Shown: piece after piece, positions 23,154-34,887 of the stretch
How the letters are laid out: each line of letters starts with the position of its first letter
How positions within the stretch are numbered: position 1 is the first letter of the stretch
Source of the DNA: Anastatus disparis
Taxonomy: Eukaryota; Arthropoda; Insecta; Hymenoptera; Eupelmidae
NCBI GenBank assembly: GCA_017163975.1
Contig: JAFFSR010000088.1
Coordinates: 335,001-399,000, forward strand
Reading direction: 5' to 3'
Length of the DNA stretch: 64,000 nt
Translations under genes and position numbers: made by a program
Notes under the pieces: model-generated
Told to the model about the DNA's origin: nothing
The model's input: only the letters and a program-made list of their open reading frames with translations
Databases searched by the model: none

Positions 23154-24749
23154 TGTCTGTCTGTTCGGGTGGAATTTTGTAATCGATTTTAAACTAGCTT
23201 CCCGATGAGCTAGAAACTCGAAATTTTAAACATAGTTCATGTTTCGATGACAATGCAATATTATAAAAAAAATTTTATCTATTTGTACCGATTTATATAT
23301 TAATATATCAATTGTATGCGGAGATGTTTGCAAAATTAAAAATTTAAAGATTTTATATATAGATATTCTTTTAACATTAGTGTCTAAAAATCTTCGAAAA
23401 TTTTTAAAATTCTTTATTTAATATATTAATATATTAATAATTTAATCATAGAGATTTTATTCAATACCTTTATAATAAACTAAATATGGTGCGATTTAAT
23501 ATATTGCGCTAATAATTGTATAGTTTTAAAGTGCGAGAAGTATAGTTGTAATAATTGTATCTTTGGAAGTACTTATTGAAAAGTGCGGGTGAAAGTGCTT
23601 GCGGAAGTTTTTTGAAAAAGTGCTTCTTAATATTTGATATAATTTGAATTTAGAATTGATGTCAATCGATGGAGTAATGCTTATTATGCATTTTGAATTT
23701 TATTAAATGGTATGGTCAACGTGGTAAATCTGGTTTATGTAGCCTTCGCATTGTTCTCGTTTTGTTGATTTTGTATATCACATTGCACATTCTTTTGTTT
23801 CATAAAAAATGACTTAATTTTACAATATGCTCACTAAGTCACATTATCTGATTGATTAATAACTGCATGATTTGGATAAATAATTTTAAAATAAAAGATA
23901 TGGCGTGACGTAACACATCTACACAAATTTCTGAAAATGTGTTTGCAGAAAAAATAACTATTATTTTGATACGTAGATTATTGAATAAAAAGAATACCTA
24001 CATTGACTGTAACATAATGAATTGAAAAATAGTGCTATTAGTCTATAGATCTATCAATGGAAGGTGGTTCTTTCTCGTTTTTTCATCGATGTTTTAATGC
24101 TTTTTATTAAAAAATTTTTTTCCATTGACGTTTCATTGTAAACAGGATTAAATTTTTTTGTCTCTAGATATGCATATTAATATTTATTGTTGCTATAACA
24201 AAATTAATTATATATCAAAATTATGTCATAAAATGTTCACACATCAAAAACATCATTTAAGGGGATTTAATAAGGTATATGATTTATACATAGCTACCGA
24301 CATTATAGTTTTCCAAATTTTTAATCTTTATTGAAAAACTTCTCTGAATTCCTTTATATTAGGCTTTCTATTAGTAAAAATGGAAGGTAGTAATAAAAGG
24401 ATATTTGAAACATTTTTGGATTAAGAATAAAAAATTTTGAAACTGTGTTGTTTTTTTTTACAAAATTGAATTCAATTTGTAAAGACTATATTCAAGTGTT
24501 TGATTTTGATTCAATCAAATTTAAATTTAATCATTTGATTATTAAACTTTAACTTAGCTTTTTTAAAATGATATTTTCAACCCTATACTTTAAATAAAAT
24601 CGTAAAATTAATAATTAATTATATCATTAAACTTCACGATGATTACAGGATAGTTAGCTAACTGTAAAAAAGATATTATTACTTATTTTTTATCCATTAT
24701 TAATCTTAAATTTATATATTATCATACTTCGTTATATACAAAACTTGAA
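23154..24749. other. Unassigned AT-rich region
   Basis: About 1.6 kb. It begins with a TGTC run and a stretch around TTCCCGATGAGCTAGAAACTCG that looks like part of a dispersed repeat. No gene or element boundary could be supported in the rest. Confidence 0.4.
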
Positions 24750-25250
24750 ATTAGCTATTAGTAAGTTCACTACAAGCTTAAATTCAGCTAAATTTAGCCA
24801 ATTTTCAGGTGTTTCAAAGCTTAGCTTAATTGAGTTATTTCCTAGCTAATCACAAGCTTAAATCCAGCTTAATTGAACGCTGTAATGTAGGTCCGAAAAT
24901 GAGGGGCACATTTCTGACAATGACAGCGACAACAGAAGGCGATATACTTTCAATAGTATAGAAAGAATATAATATAAATAGATCTCAAATGCAGCTAAGA
25001 TTCAGCTGAAATAAAACCAAATTTACCTAAAATTACTTAAAATTATTATAAATTTTAACTAACTTTTAGCTAAATTTCAGCTAATTTTCATGTAAATTAT
25101 GCATGAATTTAGCTAATTTTAATATTAAATTTAGCTTACTTTTATGTAATTTTATGACTCCAGCTAACTTTAAATTAACTTTTACTTATATTTAGCTAAC
25201 ATTTAGCTAATTTTTAGCTGAATTCTAGCTAACCAAGGACAAATCGAATC
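24750..25250. repeat. Field of TTAGCTAA palindromic words
   Basis: Words of the type TTTAGCTAA, AGCTTA and AGCTAATTTT recur every 10-25 bases through most of this interval, with no fixed period. A short non-repeat interruption lies at about 24886-24990. It is a degenerate simple-repeat field, not a gene. Confidence 0.65.
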
Positions 25251-25326
25251 CTTATACACGGCGGCAGCGTCGACAGCAGTGTCGAAATCTTTTTATAATA
25301 TAGAGAGATATGTATTAATATGTGTA

Positions 25327-27320
25327 TAGAGGGTGAGGAAAAAGTATATAAACTCCTGAAAATTTTGCGACTTTTATAATAAAAAAAAACAAACAAAAAA
25401 CATACCATAGGTAACTTTGAACAAGGAATATGATAGTGACCTTGGATTTGACCTTAAACTTCATTTCCAAGGTTATTTCAAAGTCAACCTCATTTTTTCA
25501 AATGGGAACCCCTACTTTTCATGCCATAATCAAAAAGAGCGGAAAATTTTACGTCCGGATATGTGTTTAGATATGAGGTTAACGTTACCTCTAGAGGTTA
25601 GATAGAGGTCAAAGTACAACTTCTTAAAAATCTTTCTAGTTTAGTGGTAAAACAAAACAAACAAAAGGCACACCCTACGTAATTTTCAATGAGGAACCGA
25701 CAAGGACCTATAATTTTACTTGGAACCTCATTTTCAAAGTTATTTCAAGGTCAACTTCATTTTTGAACCCCTATTTTTGATGCTGTATCCGAAAAGAGCG
25801 GAAAATTGTACGTGTAAAAAAAATTCAAGTCCGGAGATAGAATAATCCCTAATCCTTCCTTTAGCACTACCCAGGAACAACGACGTAGACGTAGAAGGAA
25901 TCTGTTTCCTTGAGGGTGCTTTTTTACAGTGAGTTTTCCCTGCCTCTAACGCAAATGAATTTACAACAGATGTTCAAATTGTTCTTCATTTGCTTTCTGA
26001 CAGCAACCAATCCTATTGTAAAATGATTCAATTGCATCGTGGATCATCTATCGTGAAATGGCATTAATTTCATGAACTATTCTACGTTTTAATTCTTCAA
26101 GGTTTTCTGGATTATTTCTGTGTACCCGATCTTTTAAATACCCCCACAAAAAATAATCCAAAGGTGTTAAGTCTGGAGATCTTGGAGCCCACTCTACTGT
26201 ACCTCTTCTACTTATCCATCTTTCATTAAACGTCTCATTCAGGTATTGTCTGACATTGACACCGTAATGAGCTGGAGTGCCATCTTGCTGAAACCATGTA
26301 CTTTCAAAATCATTTCCTCTTAAGGCCTGGATAGCTGGTACAATCTGATTTCGCAAAAGTTGTTCATAACTCTAAGCGTTCAAATTTCCTTTGATAAAAA
26401 AGGAACCTATTATTGTATCACCTACCATTCTTGCCCATACGTTCAATTTTTGAGGATATTGTGTGTGACTTTCTCTCATCCAATGAGGATTTGTATCCTA
26501 TAATATCTAAAGTTATGACGATTGACTTCGTTATCTAATTAAAATGTCGCTTTGTCTGAAAAAACAATATTTTGTAAAAATATTGCATTTTCAGTTGTCA
26601 TTTCCATCATCGTCTCACAAAATTCAGTCCGGCAATCAGGATCATCCCCATTCAATTTTTGCACAACTTTCATTCTGTAAGGATGAAATCTGCTTACCTT
26701 TAAAATTTTAAGAACAGATTTTTAATCGATGTCCTGTTGTAAAGCTACTGATTAAGATGATTCATGTGGATTTTCCACGAAAGATCCAAAGATTTTTCTT
26801 CATTCATTGCTGTTCATGGTCTTCTAGTAACAGCACGATTTTGAATAGACCTAGTTTCTTCAAAACTTCTTAAGGTCTTTAAAACTGTGAATTTAGACAA
26901 ACGAGTGTCGTTATCGCCGTTTCAGAATGTTGCATTAAAGAGATTAGCAACATTAGTATACAGCTTTTGCAGATCACCTCGACCCCTCATTATTAGAAGA
27001 GGTATTCGCCCTCTTTCGGAAAAACATTATTTTTAATAATCAAGCTGAATAGCTCTATAGCATGAGGCAATTATTTTTAAGTTTTGCTATACTTTTACTG
27101 CTATATCTACATCCTGATCACTTTTAAGCCTTTTTTTTATAAATTAAATGAAAATTTTTTTTATCTCAAATAATTTTTATTCAATCTAACCTATTTTTCT
27201 TCGAATCGGCTATGTAAAAAATTATGCCTAAGCGTTCGTAATGGGCCTAAAAATCATTTCCAAAAGGTATTTTGAAGTGACATTAAATTTTTATGTAAAC
27301 TTACTCCGGAGCACCGTGTA
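25327..27320 (-). mobile_element. Decayed Tc1/mariner-like transposon
   Basis: The ends are TAGAGGGTG at 25327 and, inverted, TACACGGTG at 27320. They are similar but degenerate terminal repeats starting at TA, the target of this superfamily. Inside is a transposase pseudogene on the minus strand. The left part holds two imperfect direct copies of a segment of about 200 bp (about 25386-25590 and 25645-25835, sharing the AAAGAGCGGAAAATT word). End positions are approximate. Confidence 0.65.
26042..27030 (-). pseudogene. Tc1/mariner-superfamily transposase remnant
   Basis: The longest clean piece (26048-26356) has QQDGTPAHY with the second catalytic Asp and, about 36 residues later, APRSPDLTPLDYFLWG with the third. 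Upstream in the same strand are FSDKATF (first Asp region) and HNFRYY, ESHTQYPQKLNVWA-like pieces broken by stops and shifts. Further upstream lies a helix-turn-helix type region (VLKTLRSFEETRSIQNR). Many stops and shifts make it non-functional. Confidence 0.85.
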
Positions 27321-27565
27321 TTGGAACTCATTTTAATTTTATTCAGGATTCGATTTTGAAAGATTATAATTATCAGTTTTTGAATAATTAATAAGTTTCA
27401 GAATATTTATTCTATCGACTCTTCGTCAGATTTTATTTTAACATATGAAAGCGGGAATCACAATTGCATTCTTCTTCTTTTTCTTCTTCTTCTTTCCTTG
27501 GCCTTTAAGCATTGCCTATAGGCCATCATCAGATTTAAACTCCATCTATTCATTATATTATTAAG

Positions 27566-27878
27566 TGTCAAGAGTGTGCGCATATTTTACGTTTGGGTTT
27601 TTGTGAAGGCTGCCGTGGGCAGAAGCGCCCTCTTAGCTTCTCTCTCTCTGTATATGCGTCGGTCGGTCTGTCAGTCCTTGTTGAGCGACACATCGTAGAG
27701 CCTCCAGACTTTATTAGCGTAGATCTGTATTCTTGGTGTTTTATACGAGTGTGCTTTGTAAAGGGAGTGTATTGTTAAAACAATAAATACTTTAAATACA
27801 ATTTGTGTGTGACTCTTTGCTGTGTCTACGTAGTTAAAACTATTAACAACCTCGCCCCTAAATTGAAATATACTAATA
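27566..27878 (+). repeat. 5' LTR of the copia element
   Basis: Matches 34570-34882 except for one base (actttaaat versus actttaact). It contains an AATAAA near the 3' side (about 27782-27787). The apparent 61-codon frame in it is not a gene. Confidence 0.93.
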
Positions 27879-27895
27879 GGTTATGGAAGCCCAGC
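27879..27895 (+). other. Copia-type primer-binding site
   Basis: GGTTATGGAAGCCCAGC directly follows the LTR. It resembles the Drosophila copia site, which pairs with an internal fragment of initiator tRNA-Met and not with the CCA end. Confidence 0.75.
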
Positions 27896-30800
27896 AAGCT
27901 TCAACTGCGCAAAGCCCGGCAACAGGGGAGATGGAGCGAGGTAAGAAATTAAAAGAAAAAATGCATTATATACGAGAGAGGAGAGCGAGGAGGAGTTTTG
28001 TTTTGCTAAGAGAAAGCGTAAAACAATTAGTGCGCGGTTCTCGGTGTCATGGAATGAAGAGAGCCATAAGCGTGACACACATGTGCATTGGTATATGTAT
28101 GGATGTGCATGCACATGTGTATATGTATACGTAAATCAAAAATGATTGTTAGCAAAACGAAGTTCGTATTAAAATTGGAACTGAGATGTCAATTGGGTTT
28201 TTTCGAAATTGACGTTCTCTCTAAATTCTTTGTTCCGAGGCAAATCAACATGGCGGATTTGCGTCGATCAAGGAAAGAGACAGAAAGAGATAGATAAAGA
28301 AGAACAGTGCAAAGATGGCGCGAGGCGTCAAGCACGCGCGAGAACGATGTCGCGCTTGTACGAGAAACGAGGAACGAGGAACGCACGCGTGAAAGAAAGA
28401 TGGCGCATAAAGAGAAGCTCGCGATGAACGATGCCACGACGAACTTGTCGCCACGAGTAAGAAACGAGAAACAAGAAATGCAAATGGAGACTATAACGAT
28501 GAACGAGAGGGATGTAAGGAATGAGTTGTATATGTGTGCTGTATGATAGTTATGGGACGCCATATAGCATATAAAAACGCACAAACATATAATCAAACGA
28601 GGTCTAAATAATAATGCATGCCAAATTTAATATAAAATAAATTAAATTACAAATAGAGTGGTGAAATAAATTAAATTAAAATAAATCAGTGCAAAATAAA
28701 TCTATAACTATGTCACTTATATGAGAGCGACGAGTATATACGTATATACGAGGAGTTTGTAACTTATATGTGTACAGACACGAATATAAGCAGTAAATGA
28801 ATACGAGATATGAACTTACGTACGAGTATACATATGTATACGTATATATGCGTGTATATGTTATACACATAAATGTAAATGAATAATTATTAAATTCATA
28901 TACAGAACGAGAACGAGACATAAAAATCTTTTATTAGAAGTTTTGTTTAATCTAAGGAGTAGTATGGCAGTAACGAGAAAATCGTTGCTCAGACGAGAAC
29001 GAAAAAGCAATATTTACGATGGACTCTGGCCAAGTCTAAACCTTAAGTACATGTGTAGATATTTGTAAATACATTATATACAAGTATTTTTTATTTCATA
29101 ATATGTATTTCATATACATATAACTAAATTAAATAAAAATTAAAATAATATTTTCACGTGATTTTTAAAAATAGAAATGTTAACATAAAGGTCGGCAGTG
29201 GCGCTGTAAATAATTTTAATTTACACACTTAAGCAATTATGCTTAAATCATTAAAATATATAACAGCGCCCACTTTAAAACGAAATGTAACCGAGTTCGA
29301 GTTTGTTATATTAAAATTAAAATTAGCAATCATCTTGATCGTTTTGAAACTGCATACTTGTGTTCGGTATGCCAGAATCTTAACAATTAACTCAATTGCA
29401 GTTGTTTTGATACTGATCATACTAGTGTTCCGCATATTAGAATCTTAACAACGAAATTAAAAATTACAACCATTTAAAGACTGATAATGTTTGTGTCCAA
29501 CGTATCAGAATCTTTATAATGCAAATAAAAATCTCAACTGTTCTGAGTTTGACAAGCTTGCGTTCAGCATGTCAGAGTCTTGACAGTGAAATTTATTAAA
29601 TAGAGTTATGCTAAATACGATGAATAACGAATACATAGTTAAATAAATTTTAGTTTCAGTTTAAATTTAGATAGTACTTGTGTTCAGTGATATCTGAATT
29701 TCTAACTGTATAACTGATTGACAGGAAAGAAGTTCATACCTAACGAGTAGATGGCAGCACTTACGAGAGAAATTACCTAGGAACGAGAAAAGGGTCTGTC
29801 ATTCTATGTATCTTACTGCCGTGACCTATTCAAAACGAGACGCAGCTGCGATACGAGAAAATGAGGAATTGAACGAGGAATGATACGAGAAAATGAGGAA
29901 TTGAACGAGGAACGATACGAGAAAATGAAGAATAGAACGAAGAACGGAACGAGAGAATAAAGGAGTAAAACGAGACCAAACAACGACGCAAAGAGAAACG
30001 AAGACCAAAAGGTAAACGATGTATATAACCAGTTTTTAATTGTAAACTAAGATATAAATCAGGCAACTATTTCTATGTTAAAAGGATCCACAGAAATTGA
30101 AATTTAATATATATAGAAAATTGCCATTATCAAATTCGAAGTTCTCTTAAATGAAAATGAAACATTGTCTAAACGAGTGCATAACGAAGTTAATATTAAC
30201 GATAAAAACTGTCTTATTTTCGATTCTTTTGTAGAAATCAAGGATCAAATGGCCACCTTCATGGTTCAAGTTTATGTATTCGAAAAGGAGGCATCTGCAA
30301 AGAAGTCGTAATCTAAAATTGAACTAAATTGAGGCTGGTCGCAAGGAGACGGAGAAAACAAAGGCAACTATGTATATCGAGTCCAAAAACTTGAAAATTC
30401 AGATTGACGTATTTGATAATAAATTCTTATGAAATACTTTCATAAATAAGAATAGTATTGAAAATCTGATAACAAGATAACCGAGTTTGATTTAGTACGA
30501 TTTATTGTAATTCTATGGAGATCGATACTAAACGAGTTGAAAAATCGAAAACAACTCTGCTTGTGCTAGCAGAATAAAAGTCTTTGACGAGAGTAACTTA
30601 ACGTACGATTCTTGTAACGTTATAGTACAATTAAAGGAGTTTTTTTTAAAACAAAAATTGATCAATAGATCTGTTTCTCGTGAATTGATCAATAAGATCG
30701 ATGAGATCAATAAGAATTAATTTTCAATTGATCAAATTAATGGAAATACATGGGCTCATCGGCTCAAAAATGATTTGAAGGAGAGTCTCGTAGAAAATCA

Positions 30801-32321
30801 TACAGTTCGAACATGAGATATTATTATTAACTACATAGACACTGATTACCATAAGGAGTTTTTAAAATAAATGAAGAAATAGGATTATGAAAAAGAAATG
30901 CTTTTTCAGCGATTATAAAGAAATAATTTTATAGTTCACTATATAATCTGAGAAAGAAATTAACGAGTATATTTTGGATTAATTTTACAAGTCAAAAAGG
31001 AATTAAAATAAGTATCAAAGGTAAAATGGCTAGTTGATAAATATATCGGAAATACCAAAAACTGATTGGAATGCATGACGAGCAACGTAACAGCAGCTAA
31101 GACTACAGATTAAAGGACTTAGATTCTATCGATTTTCATAGTTGATACTTATATGTATACAGTAATTAGTTAACAATTTTCATTGTGTTACAAGAGCAAC
31201 TGGATGACCAATTATACAGAAAAGGATTATTCAAAACGTAAAAGACGAGAAAAATAAAGAAAATATAAAAATAAATTTAAATGAAATTGTTAACGCAACA
31301 TTGTTAATTAATTCTTGAAAATTATTAAAGGGAGGATAAGTAAAACGAGTAACGAAATTTCAATGAAACGAGTTAAATTCAATAACAAAAGTAGAAACAT
31401 CACGAGATTTAGCAAAACGAGAAATACTAAGAAAAATATTAACGATTTAAAATTGGGAGCCAAGAGTAAGAGAAAAGACTTACAATGGAAACGATGAAAA
31501 CTTAAAATCAAAAAAAAAAAAAAAAAATTGAGTTTAAGATCTTGAAATTAAAATCGATTTAAAACAACGTGAAAATAATCAATGACTGTTTTAAATTAAG
31601 TCAAAATTCTCGCTGACTCTGATGTGAGATATTAATTAACGAGTTTGTAATTAATTTTAAATTTCTAACGAGAATATTCACAAGATTAAGTTTGTTAACA
31701 AAACAACATCGTGAACTTAGGATCGGAGGGAGTAAATACGAGTTTAGGCACTGCTGACCAATATAAAATTTATCTTATCAGATAATACCTTTATGCAGAT
31801 GCTCTACAGATAATTTATTACATAAGTCAAAGTTTACGGACCAGTACTTGTGTATATATTTAAATAACGAGACAATTGATATGTACGTGGTCATGTGTCA
31901 AATAAAATGTTTATTACTGGAGAACAAATATAAAATTCTATGGATTAATAGAATTTGCGTTCGGAGAAAAGATTGATAATAAGTATACAATCTTAACAAA
32001 CTACAACATACTTAATTACAAGAGATAAAGAAGAAATGAGTGAAAATAATAAAAATTGTAGGAAATGAGTATAGATGCGTAAGCGCTAAGTTATACTCAA
32101 ATTTCAATGACACTATAGTGAAAATAATAAGTGTTATAAAGGAGGCAATAGAAATTAAAAGGATAGATTTTGAAATCATGTCTGCAGAGAATATCGAGAT
32201 AACTTCTCTTAACAGAAGAACGATGATTTGATATGGATAAGACATTTTTCTTAAATGATTTAAAGAGTTACAGAAAACTTATAAATATATCAAGGATTAT
32301 AATTTTAAAATATCGGAAAGC
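27896..32321 (+). other. Long non-coding, ACGAG-rich interior of the copia element
   Basis: About 4.4 kb with stops in every frame. The + strand is strongly purine-rich and dotted with ACGAG and AACGAGA words, densest at about 28340-28450, 28900-29010, 29740-30010 and 31340-31440. The same words persist inside the RT gene downstream. No gag, CCHC, protease or integrase-core motif was recognised. It may be replaced or heavily decayed coding sequence. Short ORFs here have no recognisable content. Confidence 0.6.
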
Positions 32322-34445
32322 ATGGGCAATGTAGCTCTGGGATCTGCTGTGTTCGCATATAACAGATTGCCACATGCTTCAAATGATATGATGTCACCGT
32401 TAGAGAAATTTGCTCCTTATCACAAGATAGACATCACTCAACTGAAACGGTTTGGCTGCCTAGCTTACATGAAGGTGCAAAGGAAAACTGGTCCTAAATT
32501 TCGAGGTATTGGAAGTAGAACTGTCTTGGTTGGATACAAGGAAACAGGCTACGTTTTGTTCAAACCTGAAGAAGGAAAGTTCTACGAGAGTCGAGACGTC
32601 AGGTTCAACGAGAAGCTAGTCTTTGCTGATAAGTATAAACGTAGAGAACTAAATAACTGGGAGACACTGGACAGCGAGGTAAATCGTGATACATGGTTTA
32701 CTGAATTCGAGAATGAAAAGGAGAATCAGACAACGAGAACGGAGGGAGTGCCTAAAAGAGGAAGAGATCGTCCAAGGAAAGTGAAGGAAAATATCACTAA
32801 TGAAGAAATTTTAACTGAAGAAACTACTACAGCTTTGATTGCTAAACTAAATGGAGACCCTGCCACGTATCAAGAAGCCATGTCATCAACTGATAAACAA
32901 CGATGGAAGGAGGCTATCGAGGACGAATTAAATTCCATTCATAAAAACAACGTTTGGAGAACAGTTGATAGACCAGAGACGAGAAATGGAAAGAAACCCA
33001 ACATCATTGATTCTAGATGGGTTCTGAGGAAAAAGGAGGACCCAGATGGTAACACAAAATACAAGGCTAGGCTTGTTATCAGAGGTTTTAAAGATAGGAA
33101 TGTTTATGACCTGCAGGAAACTTACGCACCAGTTTCACGTCTGCCCTTAATTAGATCTGTGCTAGCCATCGCAAATCGATTTAATATGGACATCTGTCAA
33201 ATGGATGTTAAAACAGCGTTCTTGAATGGCATTCTCAATAATGAAGTTTACATGGAGATTCCTGATGGAGTAAACTGCACAGCAGAAACGAGACGAGACA
33301 AAGTGTGTAAACTTGAAAAAGCTTTATACGGACTGAAAGTCAGTCCCAAGTGCTGGAACGAAAGATTTCGTGCAACCGCTCTCAAACTTAATTTAAAAAC
33401 CTATGACGATGAGCCATGTCTATTTACTTGGTGCGAAAACAACAGACTTTTAATTCTTGTGCTTTATGTAGACGATGTGATGCTGGTCAGTAACGACATA
33501 GGAAAATTGAACGAGATAAAGCAAAAATTAATGAAGGAGTTTGAAATGACGATCATCGGAGAACCTAAAGTATTTCTAGGACTTGAGATACACAGAAATC
33601 GAAAAACGAAGAATCTGAGTATCAAACAAGAGAAATACATTGATAAGATGCTGATTAAGTTTGGATTCGATAAGGAACATCCTCAAAGGACTCCTATGGT
33701 CACAAATCAAATAGCCAACAGAGATAGAAAAGATCACGAAGAAAACGAGGATTTGAACACAATTATAAACACAGAAAATAGTTCAAATCGACCTTATCGA
33801 GAGGCTGTTGGTACTTTGCTCTACTTGGCTAACACTTGCAGACCGGACATTGCTTACGCAGTGAATGTTCTCAGTCGACATCAAATCAACCCATCTGAAA
33901 AGGAATGGAAAATGTTAGAACGAGTATTCAGATATCTGAAAGGCACTAAAGATATAGGCTTAAATTACTTTGGTAAAGGTGACTCTCTACAAGGTTTTTC
34001 AGATGCGAGTTTTGGAGATTGTAAAGGATCTCTGACAACGAGTGGGTACGTAATAAAGTTGTATGAAGACACGGTAGTTTGGAGAACGAAGAAACAGCAG
34101 TATGTTGCTCTATCAACTTGTCAGGCTGAATACGTAGCCATGAGCGACTGCTGTCAGGAGCTCATTTCTTTATATAACTCTTTAAAAAGATTTCTCAAGA
34201 ACGAGTTCACACCCATGGCTTTATGGTGTGATAATCGAGCTGCGGAAGCAAGTGTTAAAACTGGAGGAGGAGGAAAATTGAGACATATGACTGAGATCAA
34301 GGAGCATTACGTTCGAGAATGTGTCACGAGAGATCTGGTTAAAGTAAATTGGTTAGCTTCGAAAGAGCAAATAGTGGATGTATTGACTAAGCCCTTATCG
34401 TTCGAGTTGCATGCTAAATTGATGAAATTAATCTTAAATATATAA
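32322..34445 (+). CDS. Copia pol fragment: integrase C-terminus, RT, RNase H
   Basis: Intact 707-codon frame. Residues about 1-105 are the end of integrase (AYNRLPHASNDMMSPLEKF, then the FGCLAY and VLVGY motifs). RT begins near residue 190 (TDKQRWKEAIEDEL), with QMDVKTAFLNG near 292 and the catalytic YVDDVM near 382. RNase H starts near residue 558 (GFSDASFGDCKGS) and continues through ALSTCQAEYVAM and the WCDNRAA motif, ending near DVLTKPL. The catalytic residues are in place and there is no stop or shift. The ATG at 32322 lies inside the integrase homology, so the natural start of the polyprotein is missing. The product may be made only from a donor RNA or not at all. Confidence 0.93.
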   Translation: MGNVALGSAVFAYNRLPHASNDMMSPLEKFAPYHKIDITQLKRFGCLAYMKVQRKTGPKFRGIGSRTVLVGYKETGYVLFKPEEGKFYESRDVRFNEKLVFADKYKRRELNNWETLDSEVNRDTWFTEFENEKENQTTRTEGVPKRGRDRPRKVKENITNEEILTEETTTALIAKLNGDPATYQEAMSSTDKQRWKEAIEDELNSIHKNNVWRTVDRPETRNGKKPNIIDSRWVLRKKEDPDGNTKYKARLVIRGFKDRNVYDLQETYAPVSRLPLIRSVLAIANRFNMDICQMDVKTAFLNGILNNEVYMEIPDGVNCTAETRRDKVCKLEKALYGLKVSPKCWNERFRATALKLNLKTYDDEPCLFTWCENNRLLILVLYVDDVMLVSNDIGKLNEIKQKLMKEFEMTIIGEPKVFLGLEIHRNRKTKNLSIKQEKYIDKMLIKFGFDKEHPQRTPMVTNQIANRDRKDHEENEDLNTIINTENSSNRPYREAVGTLLYLANTCRPDIAYAVNVLSRHQINPSEKEWKMLERVFRYLKGTKDIGLNYFGKGDSLQGFSDASFGDCKGSLTTSGYVIKLYEDTVVWRTKKQQYVALSTCQAEYVAMSDCCQELISLYNSLKRFLKNEFTPMALWCDNRAAEASVKTGGGGKLRHMTEIKEHYVRECVTRDLVKVNWLASKEQIVDVLTKPLSFELHAKLMKLILNI

Positions 34446-34558
34446 AATGTTTTTATATAATCTATAAATTGTTTCTCTGTTACAGGAAGTAAAAAATTTG
34501 AAGAAGTAATTGGGAGTGATGGTCGGTCAGAGGTTTTCTTTTAATTTTCTTTAAATAT

Positions 34559-34569
34559 GCGGGAGGGAG
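34559..34569 (+). other. Polypurine tract of the copia element
   Basis: GCGGGAGGGAG directly precedes the 3' LTR. Confidence 0.8.
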
Positions 34570-34882
34570 TGTCAAGAGTGTGCGCATATTTTACGTTTGG
34601 GTTTTTGTGAAGGCTGCCGTGGGCAGAAGCGCCCTCTTAGCTTCTCTCTCTCTGTATATGCGTCGGTCGGTCTGTCAGTCCTTGTTGAGCGACACATCGT
34701 AGAGCCTCCAGACTTTATTAGCGTAGATCTGTATTCTTGGTGTTTTATACGAGTGTGCTTTGTAAAGGGAGTGTATTGTTAAAACAATAAATACTTTAAC
34801 TACAATTTGTGTGTGACTCTTTGCTGTGTCTACGTAGTTAAAACTATTAACAACCTCGCCCCTAAATTGAAATATACTAATA
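34570..34882 (+). repeat. 3' LTR of the copia element
   Basis: Partner of 27566-27878. It is followed by the target copy TTAAG at 34883-34887, after which LINE sequence resumes. Confidence 0.93.
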
Positions 34883-34887
34883 TTAAG

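Larger units (their letters stand above)
27566..34882 (+). mobile_element. Copia retrotransposon with partial pol
   Basis: LTRs are 27566-27878 and 34570-34882 (313 bp each, TGTCAAGAG to ACTAATA), with one difference noticed. The 5-bp target duplication TTAAG is at 27561-27565 and 34883-34887. The primer site GGTTATGG follows the 5' LTR, and a purine tract precedes the 3' LTR. It is inserted in the 3' end of the I-like LINE. Only the end of integrase, RT and RNase H are coded (32322-34445). The 4.4 kb before that has no recognisable gag, protease or integrase core. Confidence 0.93.

Noticed and set aside
27883..28600. Several 70-135-codon ORFs at the start of the copia interior as gag
   Set aside because: They overlap on both strands, are Arg/Lys/Glu- or Ser/Phe-rich from the purine bias, and show no capsid or zinc-knuckle motif.
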